From: Winogradskyella aurantia
Lineage (GTDB): Bacteria; Bacteroidota; Bacteroidia; Flavobacteriales; Flavobacteriaceae
DNA: 64,000 nt
Assembly (NCBI RefSeq): GCF_002266855.1
Contig: NZ_NGJN01000007.1
Span: forward strand, 1-64,000
Reading direction: 5' to 3'
Shown here: piece by piece, positions 1 to 10,005 of the stretch
Layout of the letters: every line of letters begins with the position of its first letter
How positions within the stretch are numbered: the first letter of the stretch is position 1
Notes under the pieces: generated by a model
Seen by the model: the letters and a program-made list of their open reading frames with translations, nothing else
What the model was told of the DNA's origin: nothing
Databases searched by the model: none
Program-made: the position numbers and the translations under genes

Positions 1-306
1 CAATATGTTAATGAACTTTTATATTGCTTGCCAAACTCGTTTCCTCGTTAAGCGGGTGCAAATATAAAACCCTTTTTTTATTCCCGCAACATCTTCCAAA
101 CTATTTTTTGAAATATTTTATACCTCCCAAAAAATCGCCCCCAAATCAACCCTCAAACGGGGCGCAAATATATAACCTTTTATATGGTACACCATAAAAA
201 ATGACTTAATATTTTAATGAAATTTTAAACCTTCTGAACCTCAAATAAATAGACTTAACTACTAGTATAAGCCAACTTCAAATAGTCTACATTTTAGCCC
301 ATGTAG
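1..306. other. Gene-free left edge with promoter-like boxes
   Basis: No coding region is supported in this stretch. It holds two TATATTTG boxes read on the minus strand (59-66 and 165-172), each followed by a GC-rich start-like segment, and a boxA-like stretch near 6-17. The AT-rich part at 200-306 lies downstream of the porin-like gene and shows no convincing strong hairpin. The layout suggests a gene or RNA operon transcribed leftward out of the window. Confidence 0.6.
59..89 (-). promoter_or_regulatory. Strong Bacteroidota-type promoter, possibly of an rRNA operon
   Basis: On the minus strand TTG (complement of 87-89), a 20-base spacer and TATATTTG (59-66) match the Bacteroidota -33/-7 consensus TTG-N19-21-TAnnTTTG. 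The box is followed by GCACCCGC, a GC-rich discriminator of the kind seen at stable-RNA promoters. About 45 bases further comes GTTCATTAACA (6-17), which resembles an antitermination boxA. A second TATATTTG box at 165-172 could be an upstream tandem promoter but has no good -33 box. That the product is rRNA is inference, because the transcribed region lies outside the window. Confidence 0.45.
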
Positions 307-2265
307 CTATAAAAAGAAGTCCCAGACCAAACCAAAACGAATTGTGAAATCCCTGTAGGGTTGATTTGGAGCAGAAAAATAATCGTAACCCGTAAGTGAG
401 GAATTAAAATGTTCGGCGATTAAAAAGATACGGGTTTGTCTAATCTTTGCGTTGATGAAAAAATCCATTCTAGGAAATCCTCCCAGCTCTGTCTGGTTTT
501 GTGTATAAAATTCTGCCAGTAAAGGATCATAACCATTCATGTTGTATTTAGTAAAATAATTAAAGACAACTCCTGTTTGAAATATCATCGCATTCTTAAA
601 AAACTTATCCTTAAAGTAAAGGGTATTTCTTGTTATGAGTTCGGGAACATTTAAAACATCTTCATCCCCGATTACATTTTGGTACATTATAGCATTATCC
701 AATCCAAATTTTCCAACGCGAATATCCTTTCTTATTTTGAATCTTAAATATTGTAATGTGTTTTGATATTGACGTGGCTTAATTATTCTATTGAGGTCAT
801 TGACACCTTCAAGATTAAAATAGGTGTAATTATCAATATTGGAAATGTCAAAATCAATATGAGCATACTTGCTCGACTCTAGGTTAAAAGCAATTTGCTG
901 GGTATTTACATTTTCAAATTGGTCAAAATTATACCAATTATAATTAATGTAATCACTTTGGTATAGTAGGTAATTATAATTTGGACGTCTAGAGTTAATA
1001 CTAAGGCTCCCTTTTAATCTTATGTCCTTATTTAACTTATAACTTACTTCACCCTTTAAAAAATTACCTGCAAAGTCATCGGACAGGTTAATGCCTGCAT
1101 TCCCTGTTATATTAAATCCATTATAGGTTTTGGAGTATCCAGCATTTATCCCAAGAAAATTTGATTTAATCCTATTTGGAATCGACTGCCCCATAAGTAA
1201 AACCACAGTATCATATCCATAATTGACATCAGTGTAGTCTATTCCAAATTGTAAACTTCCAAGGATGTTATTAAAGTAGGATGCCTTTAATCCCGTCTGA
1301 AAATTTTCTAAGGTAGCCCTGTCATTAATTAATCCTGTGAAGGCGTCTCCAAAAAAAGTTGTAGACGGCGTCGTCTGGGTATATTCAAAATATTTATCTT
1401 CAAAAGCTATGGTATGGGCTATAGACAAACTATTTTTTGGTATAGAGTCGTTAGGTGTTATAAGTTGGTAAGTTTGATCTAAGAAAAAGCGCTTACCCAC
1501 TAGTATACTTTCTGCATTTTCAAAATTAGGGTCAAACACGGCTCTATCGATAAACTCTTCATTCCCTGACGTAAAATTTATAATATCCTTATCCTGCAAG
1601 CCACCATTTTCCTGGTTTAGCAGATCTTGCCAAACGATATGTCCATTAGCACGATATCTACCATTTTTTGATTTGTAATTGGAGGTCAATCTAAGATTAC
1701 CTGTACTGGTTAGTGCATGACGATAATTTCCTATAGACCGAAGCCCCTTGTAAGCAATAGAAAAGTTAAATTGTTTAGATAGGTTTACCGTAAAAAAAGC
1801 ATCTAACAACTGGCCCTGTTGAAAAACAGTTTTATAAGTTAGTCTGGTCCATGGGGTTGGCACCTCATAATATGAAATATCCTTGTTCTCTAAATAGTTA
1901 AAATGCCTAGCTCTGGCACCAAACAACGGGATGCCGTAAGACTCTGCACTATCAAAAGAAAGTGTATTATAGGTTTGACCTATGTTAGCAAATGAAATTA
2001 AATTAAAATTATCGTCTTGTAAATAATTGAATTTATAAAGTTTTTTGACAGATAAAGTCGTATCAACAAAGGAAGAGTCTCCTTGTTTATTAAAAATAAG
2101 ATAATCACTAATAAGTGCAACTTTGTTATTTACATATTTTTTACCTTTCTCTTTAGCCTTATTTGCCTCTTCATTTCCGTTACTAATATTGACCATTGGT
2201 TTTGATTGCGCGAAGGAGACAACACCCAGACCAAACATTAAAACCAAGTAAAAATATCTCAACAT
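307..2265 (-). CDS. Putative outer-membrane porin-like protein
   Basis: Predicted 652-residue secreted protein. From the ATG at 2265 the N-terminus is a clean signal peptide (hydrophobic YFYLVLMFGLGVV followed by SFAQ); an upstream TTG at 2280 would put charged residues in front of it and is less likely. The mature part is rich in alternating aromatic and polar residues typical of beta-barrel strands and ends in an aromatic (FGLVWDFFL), a usual barrel C-terminus. It resembles the Bacteroidota putative-porin family (Porin_10 type). It lies 110 bases downstream of the subtilase gene with a terminator between them, so it probably has its own promoter. The substrate is unknown. Confidence 0.7.
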   Translation of the reverse strand: MLRYFYLVLMFGLGVVSFAQSKPMVNISNGNEEANKAKEKGKKYVNNKVALISDYLIFNKQGDSSFVDTTLSVKKLYKFNYLQDDNFNLISFANIGQTYNTLSFDSAESYGIPLFGARARHFNYLENKDISYYEVPTPWTRLTYKTVFQQGQLLDAFFTVNLSKQFNFSIAYKGLRSIGNYRHALTSTGNLRLTSNYKSKNGRYRANGHIVWQDLLNQENGGLQDKDIINFTSGNEEFIDRAVFDPNFENAESILVGKRFFLDQTYQLITPNDSIPKNSLSIAHTIAFEDKYFEYTQTTPSTTFFGDAFTGLINDRATLENFQTGLKASYFNNILGSLQFGIDYTDVNYGYDTVVLLMGQSIPNRIKSNFLGINAGYSKTYNGFNITGNAGINLSDDFAGNFLKGEVSYKLNKDIRLKGSLSINSRRPNYNYLLYQSDYINYNWYNFDQFENVNTQQIAFNLESSKYAHIDFDISNIDNYTYFNLEGVNDLNRIIKPRQYQNTLQYLRFKIRKDIRVGKFGLDNAIMYQNVIGDEDVLNVPELITRNTLYFKDKFFKNAMIFQTGVVFNYFTKYNMNGYDPLLAEFYTQNQTELGGFPRMDFFINAKIRQTRIFLIAEHFNSSLTGYDYFSAPNQPYRDFTIRFGLVWDFFL

Positions 2266-2310
2266 TTTTTTTCTACACAAACTTATATAACCACTTTAAA
2301 GGTACATTAT

Positions 2311-2354
2311 TATAAAATAAAAGGTCGTCCTGGTAGATTTTTCCGGAACGACCT
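2311..2354 (-). terminator. Terminator of the subtilase gene
   Basis: The arms AGGTCGT (2322-2328) and ACGACCT (2348-2354) form a hairpin. On the minus strand it is followed by a T-rich run (complement of 2311-2321), as expected for an intrinsic terminator just after the stop codon of the subtilase gene. Confidence 0.6.
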
Positions 2355-2375
2355 GCTAAAATTATATAATTAATT

Positions 2376-4337
2376 TTATTCTATAATCACTTTTTTACTT
2401 TCTGTTTTATTCCCCTGGGTTAGGTTTAATATATATAGTCCACTATCTAAGTTGGCCACATCTAGCTGTTCAGTAATTAATGTTGTCATTGGACTTACTT
2501 GTTTTTCCAATACTTTTCTCCCATCAATATTGAATAAGACCATTTTTATATCTTCAGAATCATTGGACTTAAAGTTTATATTAAGTACGGAGTCTGCTGG
2601 ATTGGGCCATAGGGCAAAATTATCAAAGACAGCTTCATTAGCACTTAATGATACAGCGCTACCTGTTACAACTAACGAAAAGTCCTGAGCTCTTGGTGAA
2701 AACGGATCATCTCCCTGCAATTGTCCTTTATGTGTCACTGTAAGCGTGTAAGTTCCAGCTGTTGGTGTATCAATATCGATACGCTCTATGTTATCAACAA
2801 AATTATCACCCCGTATAGCGGAAAAACCACTGGCAGCACTAAAATCGAGCTTCCAAGGCAAAAAGGTTGTACCGTCCTTCGTTATTCTAATATCCAGATC
2901 ATTTATTAGACGAGGGGTAGGGTCATTAAGTGCCGCATCACCTGACACAGGTACACCTGGCAAATCTGTCCAGCAAATTGTAGCACTAACATTGGCACGA
3001 TCATCTGCATTAAAGGTTAAGGTGTAGGTTCCTCCATCATTTAAAGTCAATTCCTCAACAACGGCGGTACCATTAGCATCTCTAGTTAGAGTATTTGCTG
3101 CATCGCGCGCATTCAAAAAGCCCCAACCATAGATTGGATCTGGACCAACAAAGATAGGATCATCTGATGCTGTATGACATACCAAAGCCTTCATAGTGGC
3201 GGAGTTTGCGAAATCTCCATTAAGTTGATTAAAATACTGTTGTAATAATACTATAGTCCCAGTAACATGGGGAGCGGCCATTGACGTCCCAGAGATACTC
3301 CCGTAGGCATCATTTGGAAAAGTAGAAAAAACACTTGTTCCATCACCAGCAATATCAGGTTTTATTCTAAGGTCATCTGTTGGTCCTTGACTACTACTAC
3401 TACTAATTGGGAAACTCACTTGGCTTGTAAATACGTCTACGGAACTGTTGGCATTCGCTACCACTAAATTATTCTTTGCAGTCTTATCTGTGGTTAGTTT
3501 ATCGTATCCACCAAAAAGTCCACCAACATATTGGGTATTACCAGAATTACCGGCAGAGGCTACCATTAAATACTTGGGGTTAACTCTGGCGATATCGTCA
3601 ATTTCTCTAGCTGAATCGCCATAAGCACCCATTATCCAAGTCGGTAAGATTCCATTTCCTTGAGCCACTGACACACCATAGGAGTGATTTGATAAAATTA
3701 AGGGGGCGCTAGGGTTAGTTGCTTCAATTACCATTTCTGGTGTATCGTTATTAAAATTGTATGTACGCAAAGCCACGTTGGTTGCCATTCCCTTGGCGTT
3801 TGCATTTACCCCTCTTGCCGCTATTGTTCCTGAAACGTGTGTACCATGCGAACTAATGGCTGTACTACCATCCGTATTTAAAAATTCAATGTTAGATACC
3901 CTAGCTTGGCTACCTGACGCATCTTGAAATTCTGTATGCGTTGTTTGGATAGGACCACCATCCCAAACGCCAACGGCAATACCTGTTCCATCGAGGTCTA
4001 AACCTAAAGTCCCTCCAACTTGCAATTCATTAGTATATGATGCCCTAGCTGAATCGAGATTATCTAAAGTTGTGTATATTGGATTGTTTTCTATAACATC
4101 CGTAAGAATATACATTTTATCATCATACACAAACCGTTCCTCAGCTTGCGGGTTCTGTTGTAAATAGTTGCCTATGCGAACCGTTTTAAGAGAGTCCGCT
4201 GTTTTTACCCTTTGGTATAAGTCTTTTTGAGCCTGACTCATTTTAGTCAATTGGTCTTGCGTCATAAGCCCCTGTGCTACCACACTATTCAAAGAAAGGA
4301 GCAGCGCAAGACAAAATAGAATTGTAATTTTTTTCAT
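2376..4337 (-). CDS. Secreted S8 family subtilisin-like serine peptidase with T9SS sorting domain
   Basis: This 653-residue protein has a signal peptide (cleavage near AQ at 21-22). Its S8 catalytic domain contains Asp126 (GVWDGG), His164 (SSHGTHVSG), oxyanion Asn264 (SAGNSGN) and Ser352 (GTSMAAPHV). A beta-rich P-domain-like region covers about 425-560. The last 80 residues (about 572-653) are a type A T9SS sorting domain: WPNPA, then an FNIDGR motif, an LDSGLYILNL motif and a KKVIIE end. It should be exported through the outer membrane and anchored or released as an extracellular protease. It is flanked by terminators on both sides, so it is likely monocistronic. It lies next to the SusCD operon, which may import the products of proteolysis (inference). 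Confidence 0.93.
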   Translation of the reverse strand: MKKITILFCLALLLSLNSVVAQGLMTQDQLTKMSQAQKDLYQRVKTADSLKTVRIGNYLQQNPQAEERFVYDDKMYILTDVIENNPIYTTLDNLDSARASYTNELQVGGTLGLDLDGTGIAVGVWDGGPIQTTHTEFQDASGSQARVSNIEFLNTDGSTAISSHGTHVSGTIAARGVNANAKGMATNVALRTYNFNNDTPEMVIEATNPSAPLILSNHSYGVSVAQGNGILPTWIMGAYGDSAREIDDIARVNPKYLMVASAGNSGNTQYVGGLFGGYDKLTTDKTAKNNLVVANANSSVDVFTSQVSFPISSSSSQGPTDDLRIKPDIAGDGTSVFSTFPNDAYGSISGTSMAAPHVTGTIVLLQQYFNQLNGDFANSATMKALVCHTASDDPIFVGPDPIYGWGFLNARDAANTLTRDANGTAVVEELTLNDGGTYTLTFNADDRANVSATICWTDLPGVPVSGDAALNDPTPRLINDLDIRITKDGTTFLPWKLDFSAASGFSAIRGDNFVDNIERIDIDTPTAGTYTLTVTHKGQLQGDDPFSPRAQDFSLVVTGSAVSLSANEAVFDNFALWPNPADSVLNINFKSNDSEDIKMVLFNIDGRKVLEKQVSPMTTLITEQLDVANLDSGLYILNLTQGNKTESKKVIIE

Positions 4338-4366
4338 AGCATTAATTTTACTGCAATTTAATACAT

Positions 4367-4398
4367 AAAAAAAAAACCACCAAATAAGGTGGTTTTTT
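4367..4398 (-). terminator. Terminator of the SusC-SusD-lipoprotein operon
   Basis: A perfect stem AAAAAACCACC (4371-4381) / GGTGGTTTTTT (4388-4398) with a 6-base loop lies just past the stop of the last operon gene. The T-run follows on the minus strand. The A/T-flanked symmetric stem could also work on the plus strand. Confidence 0.75.
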
Positions 4399-4422
4399 CA
4401 TTTCATAAATTGATACTCTGTT

Positions 4423-5193
4423 TTACTGACCTAGAGAGAAAGGTACAAATAATTCGCCTCCAGTAAATTCAGAACCAACCGAGGCCAATTCTGTATCACC
4501 GTCACAATCATTAGCCGTTACAGTAGCAGAACCATTGCCATAGGCACAACAGAAACCGTCTCCAAAACTATCTAAAAGTCTTAAAAGGTAATTTCCATCA
4601 GGAAGACAAAGTGTAGTGCTAAAACCATCTGCACCTGCATAATTTCCAAAGCCTGTATCTCCAGTTATAAAAGCGCCAGTATCTTCGTCGTACAACTGCC
4701 AAGCAAATTCTTGTGGGTAGCTGTCAAAAACAAAATCTAAAGTAGCTTCATTTAAAGTACATGCCGATGAAAAGGCTATAGTCGTCGTTCCACGAGTATT
4801 AAGCGTACCATCTTGTGGAATAACTAAATCTAATACAACAACACGTGATTCACCAACTGGGATAGCAGCAAAATCAACTGTTATATCAATACTCCCTACA
4901 AAATCACCTGCTGATATTACCGCTGAAGTCCCTCCTAAGGTATACTCAGAAGCCAAAGCTGTAGTTAACTCATCATTAACCGATACTTGAACTGTACGTT
5001 CTTGGTTGCTAGCAATTGTTGCTTCAACATTAATTGGCACAGTTGGATTACAAACACCAACGGTTTGTGATGTACGAGCAAAGGAATAAGCTGTTGGCTG
5101 ACCGCCTCTGTACTCTATTAAATCCTCCTCACAACCAACCACGGCAAATAATGAGAATAGCAGTATAAATAATTTTAATTTATTTTCTTTCAT
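4423..5193 (-). CDS. SusCD-associated surface lipoprotein of unknown function
   Basis: A 256-residue lipoprotein: the lipobox LFAVVGC places the lipidated Cys at about residue 21, followed by EED, an acidic start often seen in surface-exposed Bacteroidota lipoproteins. Residues 40-145 look like a Calx-beta or Ig-like strand-rich region. The C-terminal part (about 150-256) has a DSFGDGFCCAYGNGSA motif of the type seen in extracellular protein modules. It is the last gene of the SusC-SusD operon, 12 bases after susD, so it probably acts as an accessory ligand-binding lipoprotein. I cannot name the ligand or assign a family with confidence. Confidence 0.65.
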   Translation of the reverse strand: MKENKLKLFILLFSLFAVVGCEEDLIEYRGGQPTAYSFARTSQTVGVCNPTVPINVEATIASNQERTVQVSVNDELTTALASEYTLGGTSAVISAGDFVGSIDITVDFAAIPVGESRVVVLDLVIPQDGTLNTRGTTTIAFSSACTLNEATLDFVFDSYPQEFAWQLYDEDTGAFITGDTGFGNYAGADGFSTTLCLPDGNYLLRLLDSFGDGFCCAYGNGSATVTANDCDGDTELASVGSEFTGGELFVPFSLGQ

Positions 5194-5205
5194 AATAATG
5201 ATTTT

Positions 5206-6696
5206 TTAGTATCCAGGATTTTGCTGTGCTGCAATTCCAGGGTTAGCATTAATTTCTACAACAGGTATAGGTAAAGTAAACCTGTAGTCACTTGCAGGAA
5301 GAGTACATGCCCCACTTTGCAATGTACATGCAATTGGGTCTCTATCTACTCCTCTATTACCATCAACACCAGAACGCTTTAAATCTTTGTAACGATGTCC
5401 TTCATATACAAGTTCTATTTTACGTTCATCCAAAATAGCACCGATGGCTTCTTGCTGTGAACCGTAAGCTGGTAATGGTTGTGCAGTACCAAAACGTGCA
5501 TCTCGCAATTGTTTGATTAAAGTAGCCGCACCAGTAAGGTTACCCTGTCTTGCTCTAGCTTCAGCTGCTATTAACAGCATTTCAGATGCTCTGAACACCT
5601 TCAAGTCATTCATTAATGGACGACCCTCTGAACCTGGATATTTTTGTATTACCAATATATCATTGTTTATTGGGTCTGGATCGTTTGGATAGTCAGGACT
5701 AATAATTGATGTTGGTGCTACATTTACATCGTAACGTACATCAGCTGGATCTAAAGCGTCAAATACTGAACGATCCATCTCAAAATAAGGAGACCCCGCT
5801 AAAGTTGCAGTTACGAAAGCAAAAACAGAGCCTGCCCAGCCTCCACCGGTATTAACAGAACCGGTATTTACCTGACCGTCATAGGAATCATTTAACGTCC
5901 GCTCTAATTTTAATATTACCTCAGTATTGTCAATATCTAACCACATATTTTGGTATTGCGTAGTATTGGCCAGACCATAGGTACCTAGTAATTGTGTCGC
6001 CAAAGACTCAGCTTGTGGGTTGTTGCCACGAGTCAAAGCCATTCTTGCTCTTAACGCGTTTATAGCGTCAGTTGACACAAATCTCGGATCTGACTGAACA
6101 GTACTTAGGTTTAAGGCTGCTGATACATCGCTGTTTATATAGTCCCAAAGTGCACCTGTAGTATCTCTACTCGGCTGAATATCTGTTGGAGCCACAAAAT
6201 CTATAACTGGTACCGCTAGTGTACTATCGTCTTGTGGGTCTGGACTGAAATATAGTAACATTTCAAAGTTAGCATACGCTCTAATAAAGTGCAGTTGAGC
6301 CAAGATGTTGTTGTAACGGTCTTGATCCTCTGAGCCATCTACTAGATTAGCCGCTTCAAGTACAAGCGTAGCCCTATTATTTACTCTAAAGTTTCTTACC
6401 CAAAAATCAAATGCAGAAGCGCTTGCAGCGTTCATTACAAAATCATATAAAGCAAATCCCTGACCACCGGAATCAAATCCTACGGCCACTTCATCACAGA
6501 AATTTGCAGCAAGTGAAATTTCAGGTGTAAGGTCCCATTGGTTGTAAACCGCTAAGAGACCAAGTTCAAGATCATCAACCGTTTGGAACGCAGCGTCTGC
6601 GGTCAAACGACCAGGTTGATCGATATTATAAGCGTCCTCACAGGAAAACATCACTGCGATTAACGCTAATAGATAAACATATTTAATTTTATTCAT
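5206..6696 (-). CDS. SusD/RagB family nutrient-uptake lipoprotein
   Basis: 496 residues with lipobox LIAVMFSC (lipid Cys near 19) and the usual SusD opening, ending in the NPGY-type C-terminus. The N-terminal helical repeat region (about 30-200) and the DALRARMAL, FRASEMLLIAAEARARQG and DERKIELVYEGHRYKDLKR signatures identify the SusD/RagB family. The protein caps the SusC barrel and binds the substrate at the cell surface. It lies 17 bases downstream of susC and 12 bases upstream of the third operon gene. The substrate cannot be read from sequence; there is no glycoside hydrolase nearby, only a protease. Confidence 0.95.
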   Translation of the reverse strand: MNKIKYVYLLALIAVMFSCEDAYNIDQPGRLTADAAFQTVDDLELGLLAVYNQWDLTPEISLAANFCDEVAVGFDSGGQGFALYDFVMNAASASAFDFWVRNFRVNNRATLVLEAANLVDGSEDQDRYNNILAQLHFIRAYANFEMLLYFSPDPQDDSTLAVPVIDFVAPTDIQPSRDTTGALWDYINSDVSAALNLSTVQSDPRFVSTDAINALRARMALTRGNNPQAESLATQLLGTYGLANTTQYQNMWLDIDNTEVILKLERTLNDSYDGQVNTGSVNTGGGWAGSVFAFVTATLAGSPYFEMDRSVFDALDPADVRYDVNVAPTSIISPDYPNDPDPINNDILVIQKYPGSEGRPLMNDLKVFRASEMLLIAAEARARQGNLTGAATLIKQLRDARFGTAQPLPAYGSQQEAIGAILDERKIELVYEGHRYKDLKRSGVDGNRGVDRDPIACTLQSGACTLPASDYRFTLPIPVVEINANPGIAAQQNPGY

Positions 6697-6713
6697 AGTT
6701 GTATATTTTTTTT

Positions 6714-9700
6714 TTAAAATCCTAGTTCTACACCGAATGAAAAGGTTTTTGGTGTTGGATAACCTCTTAGGGTTGTTCCACCAGCATTAGTAATACTTCT
6801 AGTTTCTGGATCGTACCCGCGCCACTCTGTAAATGTAATAGCATTCTCAGCGTTTACAAATACGGACACGTTAGTAAACCCAGTTCCATCAAGAACGCTT
6901 TTCGGAAATCTATATCCGAAGGATGCGAAACGCAATCTTAAGAAATCAGCACTTCTCATAAAGCGATCAGAAGCAAATGAGTTTCTATTGGCCGCCGTCG
7001 GTGATGGTTGATCTGTAATATCACCTGGTTGACTCCACGCTCTTAAAATATCTCTAGACAAATTAAACTGACCAACATCATCAGGATTAACCAAACTTGC
7101 GTAATCATTATCTATTCTATCTACTCCGGTTGCAAACGCCCACTGATTTGTTAAGAAAAATCCTTTAAATTCTAAATCCAATTGGAAAGTTCCTGTCCAT
7201 TCTGGAATTGCGTTTTTACCTAACCAAACTCTGTCTTCACCTACACTTGGTTGTTCGGTTACATTACCATCAGCCGTTAAATACAACAGTTCACCGTTGG
7301 CAGGATTAACCCCTACATAGCGTAATCCGTAATATTCATATAATTGACCTCCATTTCTACCTAAACCAGCAGAAAACTCACCTCCAGAGATAATTTCACC
7401 TTCGGCGTTTGGCAAGTCTTGAAGTTCAGTTTCGTTATAGTTACCTAAGAAACCAACGGTCATCAAGAATCCATTCTCTGTTTTGGGCGTGAACACATCA
7501 TAGAATACTGAATAATCTATACCTCGGTTAAATAAGGTCCCTGTATTAATATCTAAAGACGTTATACCAGCTGTTGCCGATACAGGACCCTCCTGATAAA
7601 GGTCAGATGTTTCTTTTACATACCAATCAAAATTACCACGTAACCTATCATTCCATAGACCAAAGTCAATACCAATGTTGGTCTGTGTTATTGTTTCCCA
7701 TCTTAAGTCAGAAACTCCAATTTGTGCGAGTGCTAAGGAGTTAGCGTTTCCGTAACCACCAGTTGATGTAAAGAAATCTTCAGTATTATCTAGACCACCA
7801 AACAATGTCCCCGTAATAAACTGGTTACCTGTTTCACCGTAAGATGCTCTTAACTTTAAATTATTGAATATCGAACCTTGCATAAAGGCTTCGTTAGATA
7901 TATTCCAACGACCAGATACAGACCAGAAAGTACCCCACTGGTTCTCATCCCTAAAACGACTTGAAGCATCACGTCTTAACGACGCACTAAAACCGTATCG
8001 GGTATCAAAATCATAATCGACTGTTCCAAAGACAGAAAATAAACCCGCATTTAAGATTTCGGCATCAGCCTCATCGTTAAATAAACCTCCGGCTTGCTGA
8101 ACCAAACCGCTACCATCTCCTGGCGAGAATGTACTTGGGTTCAATCCGTTAGCGAAATATCCAAATTGTCTAAAGTGTGCTTTGAAATACTCTGTGTACA
8201 CGGCTGCACCAACCGTATGCTTTCCAAATGCCTTAGAAGCATTAAGAGAAGTAATTTGGTTGTAGGTAAATGCTCGTGTAGATCGTTGCTCCTGGAAACC
8301 TGAAGTAGGATTTTCAGCACCACCAAACAATAAAGCATTAAATGACGTAGGGCCTTCAGCTCTTGTTAGGATGTTATTGTTATAATCACCACCCATGGTT
8401 ACGTTAGCCGACAACCAATCTGTTATTTCATAACCCATGTTTAAACCACCTACTATTTTCACCTCTTCTTCAAACCTCGTATATGTTCTCAACCTATCTA
8501 GCAAAAACAGTGGTGTGTTTGTAAAGGACAACGGTGATAATAAGTCTCCACCAGTTGTATAATCAGCAGCTGTTACGTAAGGCACAGATTCAAATGCACC
8601 AATGATAAAGTTTCTGTTAATACCACTAGTACCAATAGCATTTGGCTCATTTGATTTAGAATAGTTTACAGACAAATTAGTGTTATAGGTAAACTTACCA
8701 TTACTAGACTTACCACTCAAGTTATTACGAACGTTGAAACGCTGCAAATCACTATCTTGTAATATACCCTGTGTGTCATTATAACCGAAAGATGTAAACT
8801 GAGAGAAGTTCTTACTACCACTTGATAATTGAATCGTATGGTTTTGGGTAACCCCTGTTCTAAAGAAAAACTCTGACCAATCAAAATTTGGAGCCTCAGC
8901 AATCTGAGCGTCCGTCATAGGAGAGCCGTTACCTGGGTTGAAAACACTAGTACTGTTACCAGCACCAGCACCTTGACCTCTAAATCTTTCATATCTCAAC
9001 AACTCTTGGGAAGACATAACGTTGTAATCATTGTCCTGAAGCGTACTGTAGGCAAGAAATCCATTGTAATTTACTTGAAGGTCTTGCTCAAAGTTTCCAC
9101 GCTTTGTTGTTAAGACGATTACACCATTAGCACCCCTGTTACCATAGATAGCTGTTGCTCCCGCATCTTTAAGAACTTCTACCGATGCGATTTCCTGTGG
9201 GTTAATGGACCTAAAGTTGTCTTGGTCTACCGGTACACCATCAATAACAAATAATGGCTCTGTATCACCGTTGATGGAACCAATACCTCTAATTTGAATA
9301 GTGGAGTTAGCACCAGGCTGACCAGTATTTGTTGTAATGTTAACACCAGCAACCTGACCGTTCAACGTTTGAACAACACTAGGGTTTGGTCTGTTCTTAA
9401 TTGACTTTTCAGACAATTTGACACTTGACACGTTAGATTTTTCTCGTGTTTGGGTAATTCTACCAATAACCACAACTTCTTCAAGAGCATTATCCTCTTT
9501 CAATGAGACGTTGTACGTATTAGAAGTACCCACGGTGACTTCTTGAGTTTGCATACCTACGTATGAAACCACTAAAATATCACCTTGATTAACCTTGATG
9601 GAAAATTTACCATCAAAATCTGTTTGTTGACCATTGGAGGTCCCTTTTACAATCACGTTTGCACCCGGTAAAGGCAAACCGTCTGAAGCAGTAGTCACTG

Positions 9701-9788
9701 TTCCTGTAACGGTTTTTTCTTGTGCAAAAGAAAATTGCATCACAAACGCCATAAATAGCGTTAATAACCATGTTAATTTTAATTTCAT
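6714..9788 (-). CDS. SusC/RagA family TonB-linked outer-membrane transporter
   Basis: A 1024-residue protein with signal peptide (MQFSFAQ), then a carboxypeptidase-like regulatory domain (about 26-105, VTGTVTTASDGLPLPGANV), the TonB-dependent plug (about 115-230, including IQIRGIGSINGDTEPLFVIDG and ATAIYGNRGANGVIVLTT) and a long beta-barrel ending in FGVELGF. It imports substrate delivered by the SusD partner with energy from TonB-ExbBD. It is the first gene of a three-gene operon; a weak promoter is visible upstream. The length is typical for the family. Confidence 0.96.
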   Translation of the reverse strand: MKLKLTWLLTLFMAFVMQFSFAQEKTVTGTVTTASDGLPLPGANVIVKGTSNGQQTDFDGKFSIKVNQGDILVVSYVGMQTQEVTVGTSNTYNVSLKEDNALEEVVVIGRITQTREKSNVSSVKLSEKSIKNRPNPSVVQTLNGQVAGVNITTNTGQPGANSTIQIRGIGSINGDTEPLFVIDGVPVDQDNFRSINPQEIASVEVLKDAGATAIYGNRGANGVIVLTTKRGNFEQDLQVNYNGFLAYSTLQDNDYNVMSSQELLRYERFRGQGAGAGNSTSVFNPGNGSPMTDAQIAEAPNFDWSEFFFRTGVTQNHTIQLSSGSKNFSQFTSFGYNDTQGILQDSDLQRFNVRNNLSGKSSNGKFTYNTNLSVNYSKSNEPNAIGTSGINRNFIIGAFESVPYVTAADYTTGGDLLSPLSFTNTPLFLLDRLRTYTRFEEEVKIVGGLNMGYEITDWLSANVTMGGDYNNNILTRAEGPTSFNALLFGGAENPTSGFQEQRSTRAFTYNQITSLNASKAFGKHTVGAAVYTEYFKAHFRQFGYFANGLNPSTFSPGDGSGLVQQAGGLFNDEADAEILNAGLFSVFGTVDYDFDTRYGFSASLRRDASSRFRDENQWGTFWSVSGRWNISNEAFMQGSIFNNLKLRASYGETGNQFITGTLFGGLDNTEDFFTSTGGYGNANSLALAQIGVSDLRWETITQTNIGIDFGLWNDRLRGNFDWYVKETSDLYQEGPVSATAGITSLDINTGTLFNRGIDYSVFYDVFTPKTENGFLMTVGFLGNYNETELQDLPNAEGEIISGGEFSAGLGRNGGQLYEYYGLRYVGVNPANGELLYLTADGNVTEQPSVGEDRVWLGKNAIPEWTGTFQLDLEFKGFFLTNQWAFATGVDRIDNDYASLVNPDDVGQFNLSRDILRAWSQPGDITDQPSPTAANRNSFASDRFMRSADFLRLRFASFGYRFPKSVLDGTGFTNVSVFVNAENAITFTEWRGYDPETRSITNAGGTTLRGYPTPKTFSFGVELGF

Positions 9789-9816
9789 AAAACAATTATT
9801 TGAGTTAGTCTAGTTG

Positions 9817-9848
9817 CAAACATCTTAATTTAATATTAAATAAACAAG
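9817..9848 (-). promoter_or_regulatory. Probable promoter of the susCD operon
   Basis: On the minus strand CTTG (complement of 9845-9848), a 20-base spacer and GATGTTTG (complement of 9817-9824) approximate the TTTG/TAnnTTTG consensus, with the -7 box one base off. It leaves a leader of roughly 20-25 bases to the susC ATG at 9788. No anti-sigma or hybrid two-component regulator is adjacent. Confidence 0.35.
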
Positions 9849-10005
9849 TGTTTTTGCCAAAAATATGTTAAGGTTTGTACCATTTAACCAATGGTTACGA
9901 CTTTATCTTAAAGCCTTGAAAATGCTAACCCATTCATTAGATGCATAAATGGTAAAATGGTTGCGTGAAAAATCTTATTTTGGTAAAACATTTTAATTTT
10001 AGGTT

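Noticed and set aside
8094..8338. Open frames on both strands within susC
   Set aside because: They lie in shadow frames of a fully supported SusC protein, have no motif and no start signal.
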